A program made the translations under genes and the position numbers. A DNA stretch of 64,000 nt from Naematelia aurantialba (Eukaryota; Basidiomycota; Tremellomycetes; Tremellales; Naemateliaceae): contig JAKFAO010000005.1 in NCBI GenBank assembly GCA_021527695.1, positions 558,001 to 622,000 of the forward strand, written 5' to 3'. Under the pieces are notes generated by a model, which made no database searches, was not told the DNA's origin, and worked only from the letters and a program-made list of their open reading frames with translations. Of the stretch, positions 33,143-45,786 are shown in pieces; positions within the stretch are counted from its first letter, which is position 1, and the number at the start of each line of letters is the position of its first letter.

Positions 33143-34650
33143 TTATCCAGGAGGAAGCATGCTAGCGTCAATTTCACCAATCTCTTCTGCAGCAGCCTCT
33201 TCCTCGCCATAATTTGGAATCGGTGTCCTTGGGAGCACCATCACACCTATGCGTTTATCAGCTCTGCGCCGCTCACATTTCTGCTGGCTTGGTAGCTCGG
33301 CGACTGAACTTGCTTCGCTGTTTGTGACAGCTGCGCCTCCAAAGGTCCGAACGAGCAGCTGACTCACCAGATCTCGCCGCCTCCAGTAGCCCAAACGGCC
33401 GCATCAAGTTCAAGAACGCATCAATCCTCCTTCCCTTGGCTGTGACCTCTACGATCACACTGTCTTCTGCCACATCAACCACGCGCCCTCCAAACTGGTC
33501 CACAAGAGTCTTGATCGCCCCCAGGTGCAGGTTTTTAGCGATCAATACCTCGGATGCGCTCATTCCGGGCCCATCCCGTCGAGACGGATACGGCGCCGCG
33601 GCACCTGATGACTCGAAGGTACGTGCTAAGCTTTGTTCGCGCGCGACTTTGTCACCACTCGAGTCAACAAAGCCCGGGGGGTTTGCCGGATCCTGCGCCT
33701 CGACGGCCGCATCGAGCGATGTAGACGCATCACTGCCCGTAGGTGAGAGCTGGGCCTGTGCGAACTCGGGACCAAGGATGGAGACCTTAGCGAGCAGCAA
33801 TTCGCGCTCGATTGTTGGAGTTTGAGTATAGTCGAGTACAGCCCAGACCGGTACCTGCCAGGTCAGCAGCCTTCTCGAGACGATATCAAGGCTTAGGCGG
33901 GCCGAAATACATCAATGGCCAGATTCGCGACTTCTATGTGGGACTTGTAAAGAGACCAAGGAAAAGCGGAACCTCTCCTCGCTGTAGCGTGCTACTTACC
34001 AGATCCTCAAGCTGACGCCGGGCTTGCTCAATTACACCATCTTGACCTCGAAGGACAATGCACATCCGTGACAGGTCACGGATCTCTGTCTGGCATACAA
34101 CGAGCGAGTCTATCAAAAGCATTAGCATTAGCACCAGTTGTCATCGTTGACCGCTCTCAAACTCTTTCCATACAGATCCGTTGAGTTCGGAGGACTTACC
34201 GATGTTGAACCCTCTGCCAGCCAGGATGCCCGATACACGTGAAAGCACACCGGGCTCATTCTGCACAAGACAGTTGAGTAGATGCCTACAGGTGTATCAG
34301 CTGTGCTCTTCGACAACAAGTCAAGGATCGGATCTCACCGTTTGTACGGCTCAGTGCTGGGAGGAGGGGTGTTGTACAGGATGTTGGTGACGGCCTCTTC
34401 TGCCGTCTGAGAGCGAGGATGCTGGCCACTCAGATGGGGCAGATGTACTCCCGTCCGGTGCATCTTATCTACGCAAAGTCAGTGTCGTGAAGAACCAGGA
34501 GCGCAACCAAGACCGGAGCTCACAGTCGAGAGCAGAGGTCGAATCATCAATGGATTTTGGGGCAGGTGCCTGGCGGACCACAGTGCTGGACGCGCAGCGC
34601 ACGAAAGAGCGGACAGACGCTGAGTTTGTAGCGGCTCTTCGGAGTGACAT
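33143..34650 (-). CDS. ILV6: Acetolactate synthase regulatory (small) subunit
   Basis: Mitochondrial subunit that stimulates acetolactate synthase (Ilv2) and gives it valine feedback inhibition in branched-chain amino acid synthesis. The start at 34650 yields a mitochondrial leader (MSLRRAATNSASVRSFVR). The ACT domain reads KRHLLNCLVQNEPGVLSRVS, GILAGRGFNIDSLVV and CIVLRGQDGVIEQARRQLED, broken by introns. A Ser/Asp-rich insert follows, then HLGAIKTLVDQFGGRVVDVA and LMRPFGLLEAARS, then GVMVLPRTPIPNYGEEE; it ends SMLPPG at 33143. Motif order and the fungal-specific insert match Ilv6. The catalytic partner is not in this window. Confidence 0.93.
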
Positions 34651-35495
34651 GTTGGGCCCAAGAGTTGCTTGTCAAAAGTATGCAAGTACCGGTCTACAGA
34701 CGTCGAGTCGGGCTTTCTCTATTTTCTCGCACTTCCCAGTAAATGTGGGGAACCCCGCAACCATAGTGCCACACGAGACATATCTCCGCCTAACCCCGAT
34801 GCATGGGCCGTAAAGCGCGGGTTGGGATTTTGACTTTTCCTTTTAGTCTGTATGTCCCATCCCATGTGTCTCTCTGGCTTGTTGGTCTGCACATTGGACA
34901 GGACAACACTCAGCTGACAGGGTTGGGAGTTGCTCCTTCCGGGGAGAGGCAGGAGGCAACGGGGGAAACATTGACGAGGAAGGGGAATGTGATACATCAT
35001 GTTCCGATGCCCCAGGGGCTTTCCTTTTTGTTGATCAAGAGGCACTTGTTCCGTTGTGCGCACGAGCCCTTGGCCTTGGCGGTCGCACCCAACAACAACG
35101 CAACATTCCCCCCCCCCCCCCCCCCGACACGGCGGCGGAGGGAACGCCACCCGGCACTAGTAATGAAGACCAAGGGGGGAAAACCTCGTTGTGATGCTCG
35201 AGGCTGGCAGAGAAGAGTACTTCCGAGTACGCAAAAGGGGACGAGCTCATTCCAACATCCTTCTTCTTTGACTGCATTTCTGTATCCCCCAACAGCTCGA
35301 CGCTCCTCGACACCCCACGAACGCTCGATTGCGATCCCGACCGACTCGCCGACCCACCCCCACGCTCGTTAGCAAGCCCACAACAAACACTCGTTTCTGA
35401 CAGCCACCCGACAGCTGGCTTCAACCCCTCACTACACTGCCCTACGACGATCGACCACTCACCCCTACAGAAAGAGCCCACAAGACGGTTATACA
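34651..35495. other. Divergent region ILV6 / Kre9-like gene
   Basis: 845 bp between two divergent genes. It holds an 18-base C run at 35108-35125 and C/A-rich stretches towards the plus-strand gene. I see no exact TGACTC Gcn4 site. Open frames here lack family features and no gene is called. Confidence 0.55.
35108..35125. repeat. Poly-C run (18 bases)
   Basis: Eighteen consecutive C residues in a divergent promoter region. The longest single-base run that I noticed in the window. Confidence 0.9.
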
Positions 35496-36371
35496 ATGCT
35501 CGCCATCGCTGCTCTGCTCACCCTACTACTGTTTCTCCGACCTTCCCTGGCCGAGGTATACTGCACTGGGCCCACAGCGTCGACAGTCGGCATAGGCGGA
35601 GAAGTTCTCACTGTTACCTGGGGTGAGCTCACTAGCTTGGGCTGATACATAGCATGCTGACTGGGTTGGCAGCCGATGACGGCAATTCGCCTACTGTTGG
35701 GGAAATCGGCCCATGCTCAATCGATCTCTATGTTGGATCCGTCAACCAGCAAACAGCACTGCAAAATCTCGCCGAGAGCGTGGATGTCTCGAAGGCGAGC
35801 AGCGTGAGCGCGACTGTAAACCCCACTATTGGCCAGAGTGGTGAGCAATAAACTCTTTGTTATCCAACATCAAACGCTTACTATTGGCAAAGGCACCTAC
35901 TATTTCGTCAAATTCACCTCGCTCTCGCTAAAGGATACCTCAAACCCGCAATACCCCTATGAGGCTTTCTCCGCTAAATTCCAGTGAGTGGGCCCCTGTT
36001 GGTGAGCCGTATGGACTGCACTGATGCTGCTGCAGAATGTCGGACATGAGCGGTCAGTTCAACGCAACCGTTCTTTCCGAGATTTACGCCTCCAACTCGA
36101 CCACCTCGACGACAACGACAGCAGCTGCAGCAGCTGAAGCAGTCGTGAGTGTCTGTTGCATTTATGATCAGATTATCGTGTTATCGTGTCTCGAAACAGA
36201 TGGCTGATCGTCGAGTAGGAGGGCTCCAGCTCCGCCGGTTCGAGTTCGACTGCCACGTCTCACGTATCGGCCTCTGCTAGCGTCAAGTCGACTTCTGGAT
36301 CCTCGTCCACGGTAGCCGGACCTGGACTTCTCTCAGTTGTCCTCGGCGCAACTGCAATGCTGTTCCTTTGA
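35496..36371 (+). CDS. Kre9/Knh1-like GPI-anchored Ser/Thr-rich protein
   Basis: Predicted secreted, GPI-anchored cell-surface protein with an N-terminal Kre9/Knh1-type beta-sandwich domain; this family is associated with fungal wall glucan biology. The signal peptide is MLAIAALLTLLLFLRPSLAE. The mature part starts VYCTGPTASTVGIGGEVLTVTW, then IGPCSIDLYVGSVNQQTALQ, GTYYFVKFTSLSLKD and FSAKFQMSDMSGQFNATV across four short introns. A Ser/Thr/Ala stalk follows (STTSTTTTAAAAAE, then Ser-rich), and a hydrophobic C-terminus (LLSVVLGATAMLFL) fits a GPI-attachment signal. Length about 220 residues. Function beyond surface location is inference. Confidence 0.82.
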
Positions 36372-36888
36372 GTGCCGCAGACGAGGAGCAGCATCCAGTA
36401 AAAGGACTGCGGGCGTGAAAGCATTGGGTGCGGGAGTCAAACCAAGTGACTAAGTATCAATCTTCTCTCCTCATTTGCATGCTGCAGTACATACTCGAGT
36501 ATACCTGGAAACGCCGAGCTCATACCTCATTCTGGATACCTCATTCGTCTCTTTGCTTTACCTCCTTATCTGTCGGACCTTGATGGTCGTGTTCATCGTG
36601 ATGAATGACTTGACGCCATGACAATGGGAACCAGCAGGGGCATTCTCCCCTGTATGTCATCCGTACTATGCACGACTGCCAGGCAATGGCGGCCTCTCTA
36701 CATGTCCCATAAAGCCTCGAGACGCATGGCCCCCCTGAGTTTGCCACCGACTGTACTCTTGCGACGCGTCGCGCATGGTTGATTTTTCTCTCTTGGATTA
36801 TCGATACTCTTACTCACTTGCTGTATCAGCGTCACCGATGCCGCATTTCCCATGCTACTTGGATTCATAACCGCTCTATGCTCTGAGG
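36372..36888. other. Intergenic region before MMS22
   Basis: About 520 bp. Holds the 3' end of the GPI protein gene and the MMS22 promoter, in AT-richer sequence around 36780-36870. No gene or repeat is supported. Confidence 0.55.
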
Positions 36889-39800
36889 ATGCCGTCCAAG
36901 GTGCACAGGGAAGTTACTCTACGAAGTCAAAAGCGCGCCAAACGTGCTCCTACAACCTCCTCACCTGTGGCTCTATCTCGATTTCCATTCGGCTCGACTC
37001 CCTCGCTCAACGTCGATGATGACGAGGATGATCCGCTGGCGCTATCTCCGCTCCTCACGCAGCACGAGGTATCGAAGCGTCGACGCTTGTTTGGCCCTGT
37101 GCCCGCCGCGCGAACCACGCGGCGAGCAGCCTCCGCGGAGCGGCGCGAACGCGCTGCCGCCGTCCTGAGCGACAGTGATCTGGTACCACCTAGCAGTGAG
37201 GACGAGTTTGAGTCCTGGTATGCCGAGCGAGTAGCTAGAATGCACCATAAAAGGGGAGATTGGATCCTAGGGAAAGATCCGCCCGAGAACGTGAGTTGAG
37301 CCAGTCCCTGCATCGCATAACGACGAAGAAGCCAAAAATGGGATGAAGGGGACCGAGGGAGAGCAAGGCAAGTAGGACGACAAGGAGATCCTTAGACAGT
37401 CATCTTGCCAGAGGTGGAGAGCTTGTTGTCTCGGACAGTTGAGCTTATACTTCTCAGGACGATCAATACACCACGGGCTCGGATCCTGAGTCATCTCATA
37501 CCTCGCAGACGCTCTCCCGGACCTCTACTCGCTCGCTTTCCGCGACACCTGTGCCCTGCGATCACGCGTTTCCCTATAACTTCGCTGGTCCGACCAGCCC
37601 CAGCACGACCATGGCTCGTCCGTATGTGGAAGTGCGGGAGGACAAATTGCAGAGTCACGACTCTCATGCTGCCACGTTTGTTGTCACAATCCAAGGCGGA
37701 GAGAACGAAGGCAAGAACGAGGTTTCATGCGCAGTCGAGCGACTCGATCGAGATGAATCGGAGGATTTGTTGAAAGACAACGCCATCAACCGACACGAGG
37801 TGGTCTATCAACAACGCTGCGAACATACACCCGCAGACACCCCGCCTCCGAGCTCCCAGAACATCACTCCGGTGAGGCATAGAAGCTTCACATCTCAGAC
37901 CCCCGCCTCGAACCAGTCGACAATATTTTTCTCGCCTCAATTACCTTCAGTCTCCGCAGGCACTTCTAGATCCCCACTGATCGAGGCGCAACCCGGTTCT
38001 TACAACGAGCATCTTCTTCCGGACTCATCGCGACCGCCGGGAACCGGCCTTCCGGATGTAAGCTGGAGTGCCGGCGCAAGCGGCGATCATGGGATTATTC
38101 CATCGCCTGCCTCAATCCCCTTCCAGCTCGGCTTGCACCCATCACAGCGTCTTGTCCCGCCTGATGCGTCGGGGATCACCCATGGCAACGATCGAACTCA
38201 TACCTCAGCTTCGCAATTCCACGCACTCCCAGCAGCATCTTCACCAATGACACCGCCTGTATCGCCAGGAGGCGATCGGCCATCACCTGTACCGGTGGAT
38301 CCAGCCCTTGCTCAGTTCCGGATCACGAGAACGTTTCGTACGCGCACTACTCTACAACTTCAGCCATATACACGCGAACGCCAGATCTACGCAGCTACGC
38401 TACGACGTGGCGGACTGAAGAAAGTTAAACATGCGATCGTTAGGGCCAAAGAGGTCTCAAGTGATGAAGAGGATGACGAGGAGGAGGCAATAGTAGCAAG
38501 TAGCTCCAGCGCCGAATTGGACCCGGCAGTTAGTGAGACGATCATCATTCCTAATACAGCATTCTCCAAACCCCGAAATCCGGTGGAAATCACCGAAGCA
38601 GACCGAGACGAGTATTTTGAGCAATTTGGGGCAAGTCCCAAATCGGATGACGAAGATGGCGTTGTCATGGGTCGTTTACAGAATATTGCGCGTCGGAGAA
38701 GGCGAGAGGAGAAGGCGGATCGCAAGAAGCAAAGGGAGAAGGACCAGGCGCGCCGACAATTCGAAAGGTTTTTGCACGGGGCGGATAGAGAACAGAGGGT
38801 GGTCGACAAAAATGTGTGAACAGTCCGATTGGGTGTATTCTGTGTCGCTGATATCCTTAGGAGCGATCCAGACGAGAGGCTGCACAAAACGAGTCCTTAA
38901 AAACACCTAGCCGACCCAAGGTGTATCGCAGAAGAACCAACATTGCCCGGATAGTCAGTCCTGATCCCCTAAGCGACCCGCTTGGTTCAGACATACAGAC
39001 CGTTCGTCCTCCATCACTCTCGCCAAGCGCGACCAGCAATATCGGAGGACCTCAGACTTCCTTTCGAACACCGCTGTCTCCCTCGGAAGACAACGAGACA
39101 GGGGATTTCGTTGCCGGACATGACTGTTCTGTTTATGATATCCCTCCAGCTGAGCGCCGCCGCTCACCGCCAGTTTCATCAGACAATCGTACCGACTCTG
39201 ATGACTCGCAACCAAAGCTGGATCGACGCGCACGCATTGCACGGCGGATGCTGCCGGCTGCGATGTTGCGCCGACTCGAACGCGAAGAAGCTGAACGAGA
39301 CAAGCGCAGAGCCGATAGCAAGCGCCGCAAGTCGCGGCCATCAGAATCACCAACTCGGCCAGGACGAGCCGTTGTCAGACGCCACGAGGGGCAGGTGGAC
39401 GTAGTAGGATTCCTGAACGAGGTGGTCTCCTCTCAGGAAGAAGCATCACTAGAAAGGCTCGACACGCCACCGCCAGCGAGAATGCTTCAACGCGAGCTGA
39501 TTGTAATCTCTGACGACGAGGATACAGCTTCGAGTTCGTCTGAGGCTGTCGAGGACAACGCACCAGCGGAAACTTTGACAAGACTGTATGAGGGGGATTT
39601 TGAATCTATCATCGGTGGACGAGTGTTGCATCATCGTCCCAGAACCAAGTCGGCGGGCCTCAGACTGGATGTGCGGCCCAGGTTTGCGCGCGGCCATCGG
39701 GGAGAACGACAACGAAGACCGGCTGTACGGCTGGCTAAGCGCACGACGATACCAACGGTACCGACCATTGCAGGTGGGACAACTATGGTGCAGACCAGGC

Positions 39801-42800
39801 TTGAATTTGCTGCCGAGAGTCGAGAATCCTCAAATACTGGCAGGAAGAAGCGGCAGCCGGTCTCCTCAAAGCCCAAACCTCGTCCAGCCATTCGACTCGA
39901 TGATCATGTCATCTTTTCCACTGCGGATTTCGCTTTCGAGGATTCACTGCGGGAGACTCGAACCCCTCGCAAGGCAGTTACTGCTCAAGTATCATCATCT
40001 CGTTCTTTCAAGCGAACCGTCTCCGGGAAGTATACCAACGCCCAGAGTGTCGACGTGGGCGTAGGCAAAGCCCGCTCATGGGCGAATTTTGACCATTTCC
40101 CGATTGACTTCGACATCTCACCGTTGCCTTCAGGTCTCTACTGCGGTCCAGCCACCGTCGTCGGTAGCGGAGCCGTTAGCCAGCTGGTCCAGCTTTTGAC
40201 GGGGCAACAAGACTCTGCAGCCGAGATCATCCCTACTGTATCTGCATATAGTGTGACGCTAAGGTGGGACCTGTCCACGAAGGAGATTGTGCCGCTCGTA
40301 CCTATTCTCTTCGAGAGTATGTTTGCGAGTCTGGCATTTGCTCAGGAAGCTCAACGTCCTCCTGAATTAGACCTGTCTCCATTCGCATTCCTTGGACCAT
40401 ATGTGTCGTCTCGACTTTCCGACGAGGAAGAGTGTCTGTTTATATGGGGTCAAGTCCAGGAGACCTCGGCTATGCTTGACACGCTCTCCATCGCATCCAA
40501 AAAGCAAGCTCGAGAATCGAGAGCGGCGATACTACAGCTTCGATGGCATCTCTTCGAACTTTCCTGTCGCCTGTCTGTAGCGTGTCCAACTGACAATGCT
40601 GGCGTACGCCCCGAGCAGCTCGCCACCTCGCTCGTATCTCAGCTTCTACGATCTGGCTTCGACAAAACGATCCGGCCTCTTAAGCAAATCCTGCGAGGCG
40701 AAGTAGACTCCGCCGAAATCCACGATATCTCAATCGCCATCTGGATCGGCTTGATCCATTCTCTGGATGCACTGGATCGTCGATCGCTACGCCAAGAGCC
40801 GAGCTTGATTACGTGTCTTGATCAGTCACTTGGCGAGGTATTCTCGCTAGACCTTGTGGGTCCAATAGCCGCGGAACGCATTTGGTGCATCATCTTCGGG
40901 CTCTGCGCGCTGTCTCAGTTCGAGGAGAATGGTCAGGTTATGAATGAATTTCATCCAGCGCCACGGTGGTCGTTGGTCCGCCGCGCCGTCAGCCTGATCA
41001 AGATCTCGCACAACGAAGAGGCCGAAGAGTCGGCGCATTTGGATCAATTGCGCGGCAGAGACAAGTACATCCGAGTGATGATGGCTCGATGCGTTCGGCT
41101 GTCCGCTGTGTGGCGATGGCATTTTGACCGAGGTAGCTTTTCTATTGCGAGCAAGGACCTCGGCGTCATATTCAAGGAGCGACAACACCGGAATCTGCCT
41201 ACCGAAGCGCCGGTCGATTATCCCGACTTTATCACCAGCTTCGACATGTCGCTGACTGCCGCCGAGGATACAAGACACGAGTCTGCCTTCGAGTTGTACT
41301 TACGGCTGATTTGCGTTGCCGCCTCAGATATCATCGCTGCGGCGCAGAGCCTGTCAGAGGCCCAACAAGCTGAGCGTGATGTACAACGCTTCATCATGTC
41401 CATCATTCCTGTTAGTCCAGTCAAGTTCAGTCGCATTCTGCCACCCAGTCCGCGTCAGTTGGGGCAGCTCGTCAACCGGTACTCGACCATGGTCGCGGCC
41501 TGCTATTTTACTCCGTCTCTGTTGCATTGGCTTCTCGCCAACTCTCGTAAATGGGCGAGCTTCGAGCAGGCCGATTTTGACTCGCGCCAGATCAGCATAC
41601 GAGGTCTAATGTATCTCGCCGTGGTATGTCGGCACCACGGACAGTCCGTGCAGCCTGTCGTGACGAGGCTGGGGGAGATGTTGAGCATACTGCAGCAGGA
41701 ACTTGATCAGTCTGCTAAACCCTCGGCAAGACTGTCGGCACCATCGCGCGTGGAGGTCGAGCGAACGATGGTGTTGATTGTGGCATGTTTCCGGCATATC
41801 ATCATTCACCATTCGTTTGACCCGGAAGAACAGGCGAAACCAACCTATCCTGATCCGTGTCTCCTTCATGAAAGTGCGTAGTTCCTTGAGCTTGCGGACT
41901 GGCTTACGGAGAGGTTTCAGGTTGGACCGCACGAGTCTTCGCCCTCGATCTCGCTAATGACCTCAAATGCGGCAACGAGATTGTTCAAACAATTCAGACA
42001 TATCTTGATACGCGAGCTGCCGCCCTTCCTCGCCTTGCCCGTCAGCGGCGGCAGGCACGCGAAGCAAAAATTGAGAGTTTTGACGAGTATTCGCTCGGAA
42101 TTGTTTTTGACGATGCCGATCTCGCCGCTCTGGGAGGTGAAGATATTACGAAGCAAGACCCGGTAGAAAAGCTGGATGAAGAGTTCACCTCAGTAGGCTT
42201 TCAAAGAGTATCAATCGCTGAATGATTCAGATAATCAATACCATCATTTCGCCTAGGATTTATCGACTGTTATCGGACATGCTGCCAGGGGTGATAGATG
42301 AGGAAATATCGGCGAAGACCAAGGCAGAACGTCAGGCATTTATCAGCAGGATAACCAAATGTTGGTCAGATTGTGCTGGCGTCCTGGTCGTAGAGAGGGA
42401 TTCTCCAGTACGTTTCTTTTTGGGTCAAGGTTCATGTCAGCTAATCCTTCAGGATGGATGGACGCCGTACATTGGGAGCCACGGCAAGCTGTCTTGGCAG
42501 CGCATTCACAATGATGCTGGACGGCTGCAAGTTGGCTTACACTTCATGCTGAATGTGGCTGAGATTGACTCTGGTTGTTTCCTTGTGAGTCACCAAACCT
42601 TGTCGTTAATACGATGCTGATACGTAGCCAGCGACACGAGCAGGAGTTTGTCACTCTCATCTATCAAACTGTGGCGACGGATACTGTAACCATTGAACAT
42701 CAGTTTTTGGCGGCCACGCTTCGGATGATCGGAGGAGCCGAACATGTTCTCTTGAGAGATTTCCGCGAGGTCCTTCCTGAGCACCTGGATCTTGATCGCG

Positions 42801-43191
42801 ATGTCTTTCTGGAGTATCGTCGCGCTGCTCTTGAGGGTCAGTACATCCGACTTGGACTCTCAAGGCAGATGCTAATCGTGTAAGCAGCTGTCTTTTCCCG
42901 GTTACCTGCGCTCCTGTCATCGACCGTGACTCTGGCTAGTTTGAAAGCACTCGTCTACCGCTGCATCAACCTATTGGTTTCCTCCCTTGTATCCAATGAA
43001 AAGGTGGGCTACACCCCTAGCCGTGTCAGCATTGTGAACTTACCGGTGACCAGAGCATCGATAGTACAAAAGTCATTCACAAACAATCATACCACGCATT
43101 CGCCGATACCCTGGTCCGCGCCTTGTCCAACCATGCGGGCGACTTTATCAATCACAGCACCGTTCCGAGTCTCAAGCATTTCCATGTATAA
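36889..43191 (+). CDS. MMS22: Mms22/Mus7 replication-repair protein
   Basis: Large scaffold of the Rtt101-Mms1-Mms22 type pathway that helps forks recover from DNA damage. The start at 36889 (MPSKVHREVTLR) opens a basic, Ser-rich, disordered amino half rich in acidic patches (NVDDDEDDP, SSDEEDDEEEAIV). A 46-nt intron near 38815-38860 joins RVVDKN to ERSRREAAQNESLK, tying the first half to the second. The conserved carboxyl half runs from FDHFPIDFDISPLPSGLYCG through FIMSIIPVSPVKFSRILPPS, RYSTMVAACYFTPSLLHWLL and DFDSRQISIRGLMYLAV, matching Mus7/Mms22. Later exons carry SWTARVFALDLANDLKCGNE and, after a 38-nt intron (42193-42230), IINTIISPRIYRLLSDML. The end is SLKHFHV at 43191. Two introns near 37300-37470 are not certain. 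Confidence 0.86.
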
Positions 43192-43427
43192 TTCTTGCCA
43201 TCCAGCATATGGTCTAAGCTATGGGTTGGGTCCTGTGTCTCTTACTTGTTCAATATGCATGCATCCACCCGTAGTAACATCAGGGCTGTCTTGTCCTGGG
43301 ACTTGAAATGCCGCTTATTGCCGTGCAAGACTTGGTTTCTAACCTCCACTTTTCGGGTTTCAGTAGGGCTAATCTTTTCTCAAACGGCACTTGGGCTGCT
43401 ATTCTACCAAGAGAGTGCACGCAACTC

Positions 43428-44913
43428 ATGGCATTCAGAAGCTCACTACTGCTGACGTCTCGTCTGGCGCGAGCACGATCGCTTGGGATCTGTTTCACGG
43501 GGACAGTGAGACCAAGTCGTCCAGTTGGACCAGGAACAACTTGGCTGTCAGTGTCGACCAGCCCGAGTGCAGCGGGACCAAGCCGCTGTAAGCCAGCCAA
43601 GTTGCTTGTATCGTTTCGTGGGGCTGATTATGGTGGCGCCTGCCACTGGTAGCATACGCCAGCGCCTCGTCTGAACCAGACTCGACGTCGGACCCGACGC
43701 TGTCTCGGGCGCTGGAACTGATCGACCGAGGCACCGAGGCGTTTGAGCGGGGGGAGCTGCGCGTCGCCAAGGGCCTGTACGACGAGAGCGTGGCGGTAAG
43801 GGAAACAAGTGGAGCGTGGTTCAACCTTGGAGTACGTTCGCGTCGGGTCGTCCCTCTCTGCCTATCCATTCTGTTCAAGTTGGAGGAGGAGGGCTCTGTT
43901 CACGTTGGAGGGAGGGCATTCTGTTCACGTTGGAGGACGGCATTCTGTCTATGTTGGAGGAGGGGCCCCATTCTGTCTATGTTGGGAGGAGGGCATTCTG
44001 TGCATGTTGGAGGAGGACGGCAGAGCTGACGACGGCCGCAGGTCTGCGAGTACCATGATGGTACGTTGGATGAGAATGGCTGCACAGGGACCCGGCCGAG
44101 CTAAGACAGCCATGAAGGACAGCATGCGAAAGCGATCACGGCGTGGGAGAACTCAATACGGCTGAACCCCTCTGCCGACGCGTATACAAGTGAGCATCCC
44201 GCCTGCATGAACCCCTCCCCTTCTCTCTCTTTCGCCCGGTGCTCGGCGGCTCGGACCTGGGGCTGTGAGGCAGGGCGACGGGTGGCTCATACAACGACAG
44301 ATCTCGCTTCGGCCCACATCATGTCTAAACCGCCCCAGCCCGCACTGGCGATCAAACACCTCACGTGAGCGCCTTCACCTGCCCTTTCTTGTGATGCGAG
44401 CTGCAATTTGTGGTGCGGACTGCAATTTGTGGTGCGAACTGCAATTTGTGGTGCGGACTGCAATTTGTGGTGCGGACTGCAATTTGTGATGCGCGCTGGC
44501 AAACTCCCGTGGCCTGGATACTGACGTTTGGTGCCGGAGTACAGCTCGGCGCTGGAGCTTGCCCCAGATGACCCAGAGGTACGTTGTGAGACGCCTTGCC
44601 TTGCGAGCCGAGACCGGGGCGCCGAGGTCTGTTCTGATCGTTCGTGCAGATCGCCTTCAACCTCGCTGCTATCCTAGAATCGAGTGCGTGATTTGCGTGG
44701 GCTATGGCTTGCGCCATGCGAGGCGTGTGCCCCGCCGAAGCAGCGCCGGCTGATCCACGAGCAGCGGATAACCTCGAAACCGCCTTGACCATGTACGGAC
44801 GCGCAGTCAAGGGCGGCGTCGAGCGTGCCGAGCAGAACATCCGGAATGTCAGCGCCAAGATCCTCGCTCGGCGCGCTGCGACGGCGCCGCCCACGGCCGA
44901 CGGACAGTCGTGA
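43428..44913 (+). CDS. Mitochondrial TPR-repeat protein
   Basis: Tetratricopeptide protein with a probable mitochondrial presequence (MAFRSSLLLTSRLARARSLG). After the first intron, SYASASSEPDSTSDPT leads into TPR helices: LIDRGTEAFERGELRVAKGL, YDESVAVRETSGAWFNLG, then VCEYH, AITAWENSIRLNPSADAYT, NLASAHIMSKPPQPALAIKH, LTSALELAPDDPE, IAFNLAAILES and DNLETALTMYGRAVKGGVER. It ends PTADGQS at 44913. TPR proteins of this size with a leader occur in fungal mitochondria, but I cannot name the orthologue. Introns are unusual: those at 43832-44041 (210 nt), 44190 to about 44300, and 44365-44544 (180 nt) exceed the local norm, and two of them are filled with tandem repeats. Confidence 0.83.
43879..44030. 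repeat. Six-unit minisatellite inside a TPR-gene intron
   Basis: Six degenerate units of 23-28 bp, each starting GTTGGAGG(A/G)GG and mostly running on to GGCATTCTGT. They fill most of the 210-nt intron 43832-44041. All units share strand and order. Confidence 0.9.
44401..44495. repeat. Five-unit 19-bp tandem repeat inside a TPR-gene intron
   Basis: Exact or nearly exact 19-bp units CTGCAATTTGTGGTGCGGA starting at 44401, 44420, 44439, 44458 and 44477. The repeat sits in the 180-nt intron 44365-44544 and is unrelated to the other minisatellite of the same gene. Confidence 0.95.
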
Positions 44914-45786
44914 CTGCGGCGCATGCAGCGCTCTTCTCTTCATCCGATGCGACAGGTCCCATCACGATGGCGTTAGGGTCTCTGTAACCTGTATGGACGT
45001 GGCAAAGAGCCAAGCCTCCGAGGACGCAGTAGATTACGGCAAGGGCAGAGACGAGGCGATAAGGTCCAAGCCGGTGACGTTTGTAGGATTGCGGACAGGC
45101 ACACGAGAACATTGGTCTCCCCGCGCTTCCCGGTCTTCTGCCTGTCGTGCAGGTCGTATGCATCTAATCGCGGGTCACCTCGGCACCCGAATAACGCTGC
45201 GCCGCGAGAGATACCTAAGGGATCTTTTGCCTGACGTGCATGCGTCTCAAGCATAGCATATAGCAAGACGAGCCCAGAGACGTCGTAGGCCTACTTTGGC
45301 TTTCACAACGACGATCTCACCGTTTTAGGTCCCCTGCCAAGCCAAGCCTCACCCCGCCGATCATCGGTCGTATTCCATAAGATAAAAGCCGCGGCCGCAG
45401 ACCCACGGTAGCAACCCTGCCCTGCCTGCAAATAGCTGAACAGTTGCCCATTCTCACTGCTGCCATTGACCAACACGCATCCTCGGCCAACAGAAGAGTC
45501 ACCAGGTCATAAAGTGCATCGTTGGCGCCCAGCCCAGAGGAAAGTAAGAATGAGTAATGTCACTACGTGAGTAGCTGCCCAAAAAAACGAGATCATGCGT
45601 GATGATGAATGCTGCCGACCGACTGCCTACAGCTAACGACCGTCCTGCCCCCAGCTCAACCCCCTGCCTGCCTGCCGCGACATGCACCCCCGTCGACGGC
45701 CAGCTGCAACAGTTGCAACAGCCAACGTCCTTCCCTGTCCATACGAGTACACCTTAGACCGAAATGTGAGCGTCAAACAGCCCACG
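44914..45786. other. Intergenic region between convergent genes
   Basis: About 870 bp between the ends of the TPR gene (plus) and the disordered-protein gene (minus). Longer than needed for two terminators. I found no exon structure, RNA gene or repeat that I could support. Confidence 0.5.

Noticed and set aside
34803..35372. Long plus-strand open frame between ILV6 and the Kre9-like gene
   Set aside because: It spans the poly-C run, has no family features and sits in a divergent promoter.
38387..38887. Minus-strand Ser-rich open frame
   Set aside because: Antisense to the acidic exon of MMS22; Ser runs come from opposite-strand acidic codons.
42208..42230. A 23-nt intron in MMS22
   Set aside because: A donor at 42193 (GTAGGC) with the same acceptor gives a 38-nt intron in the same phase, so no ultra-short intron is needed.
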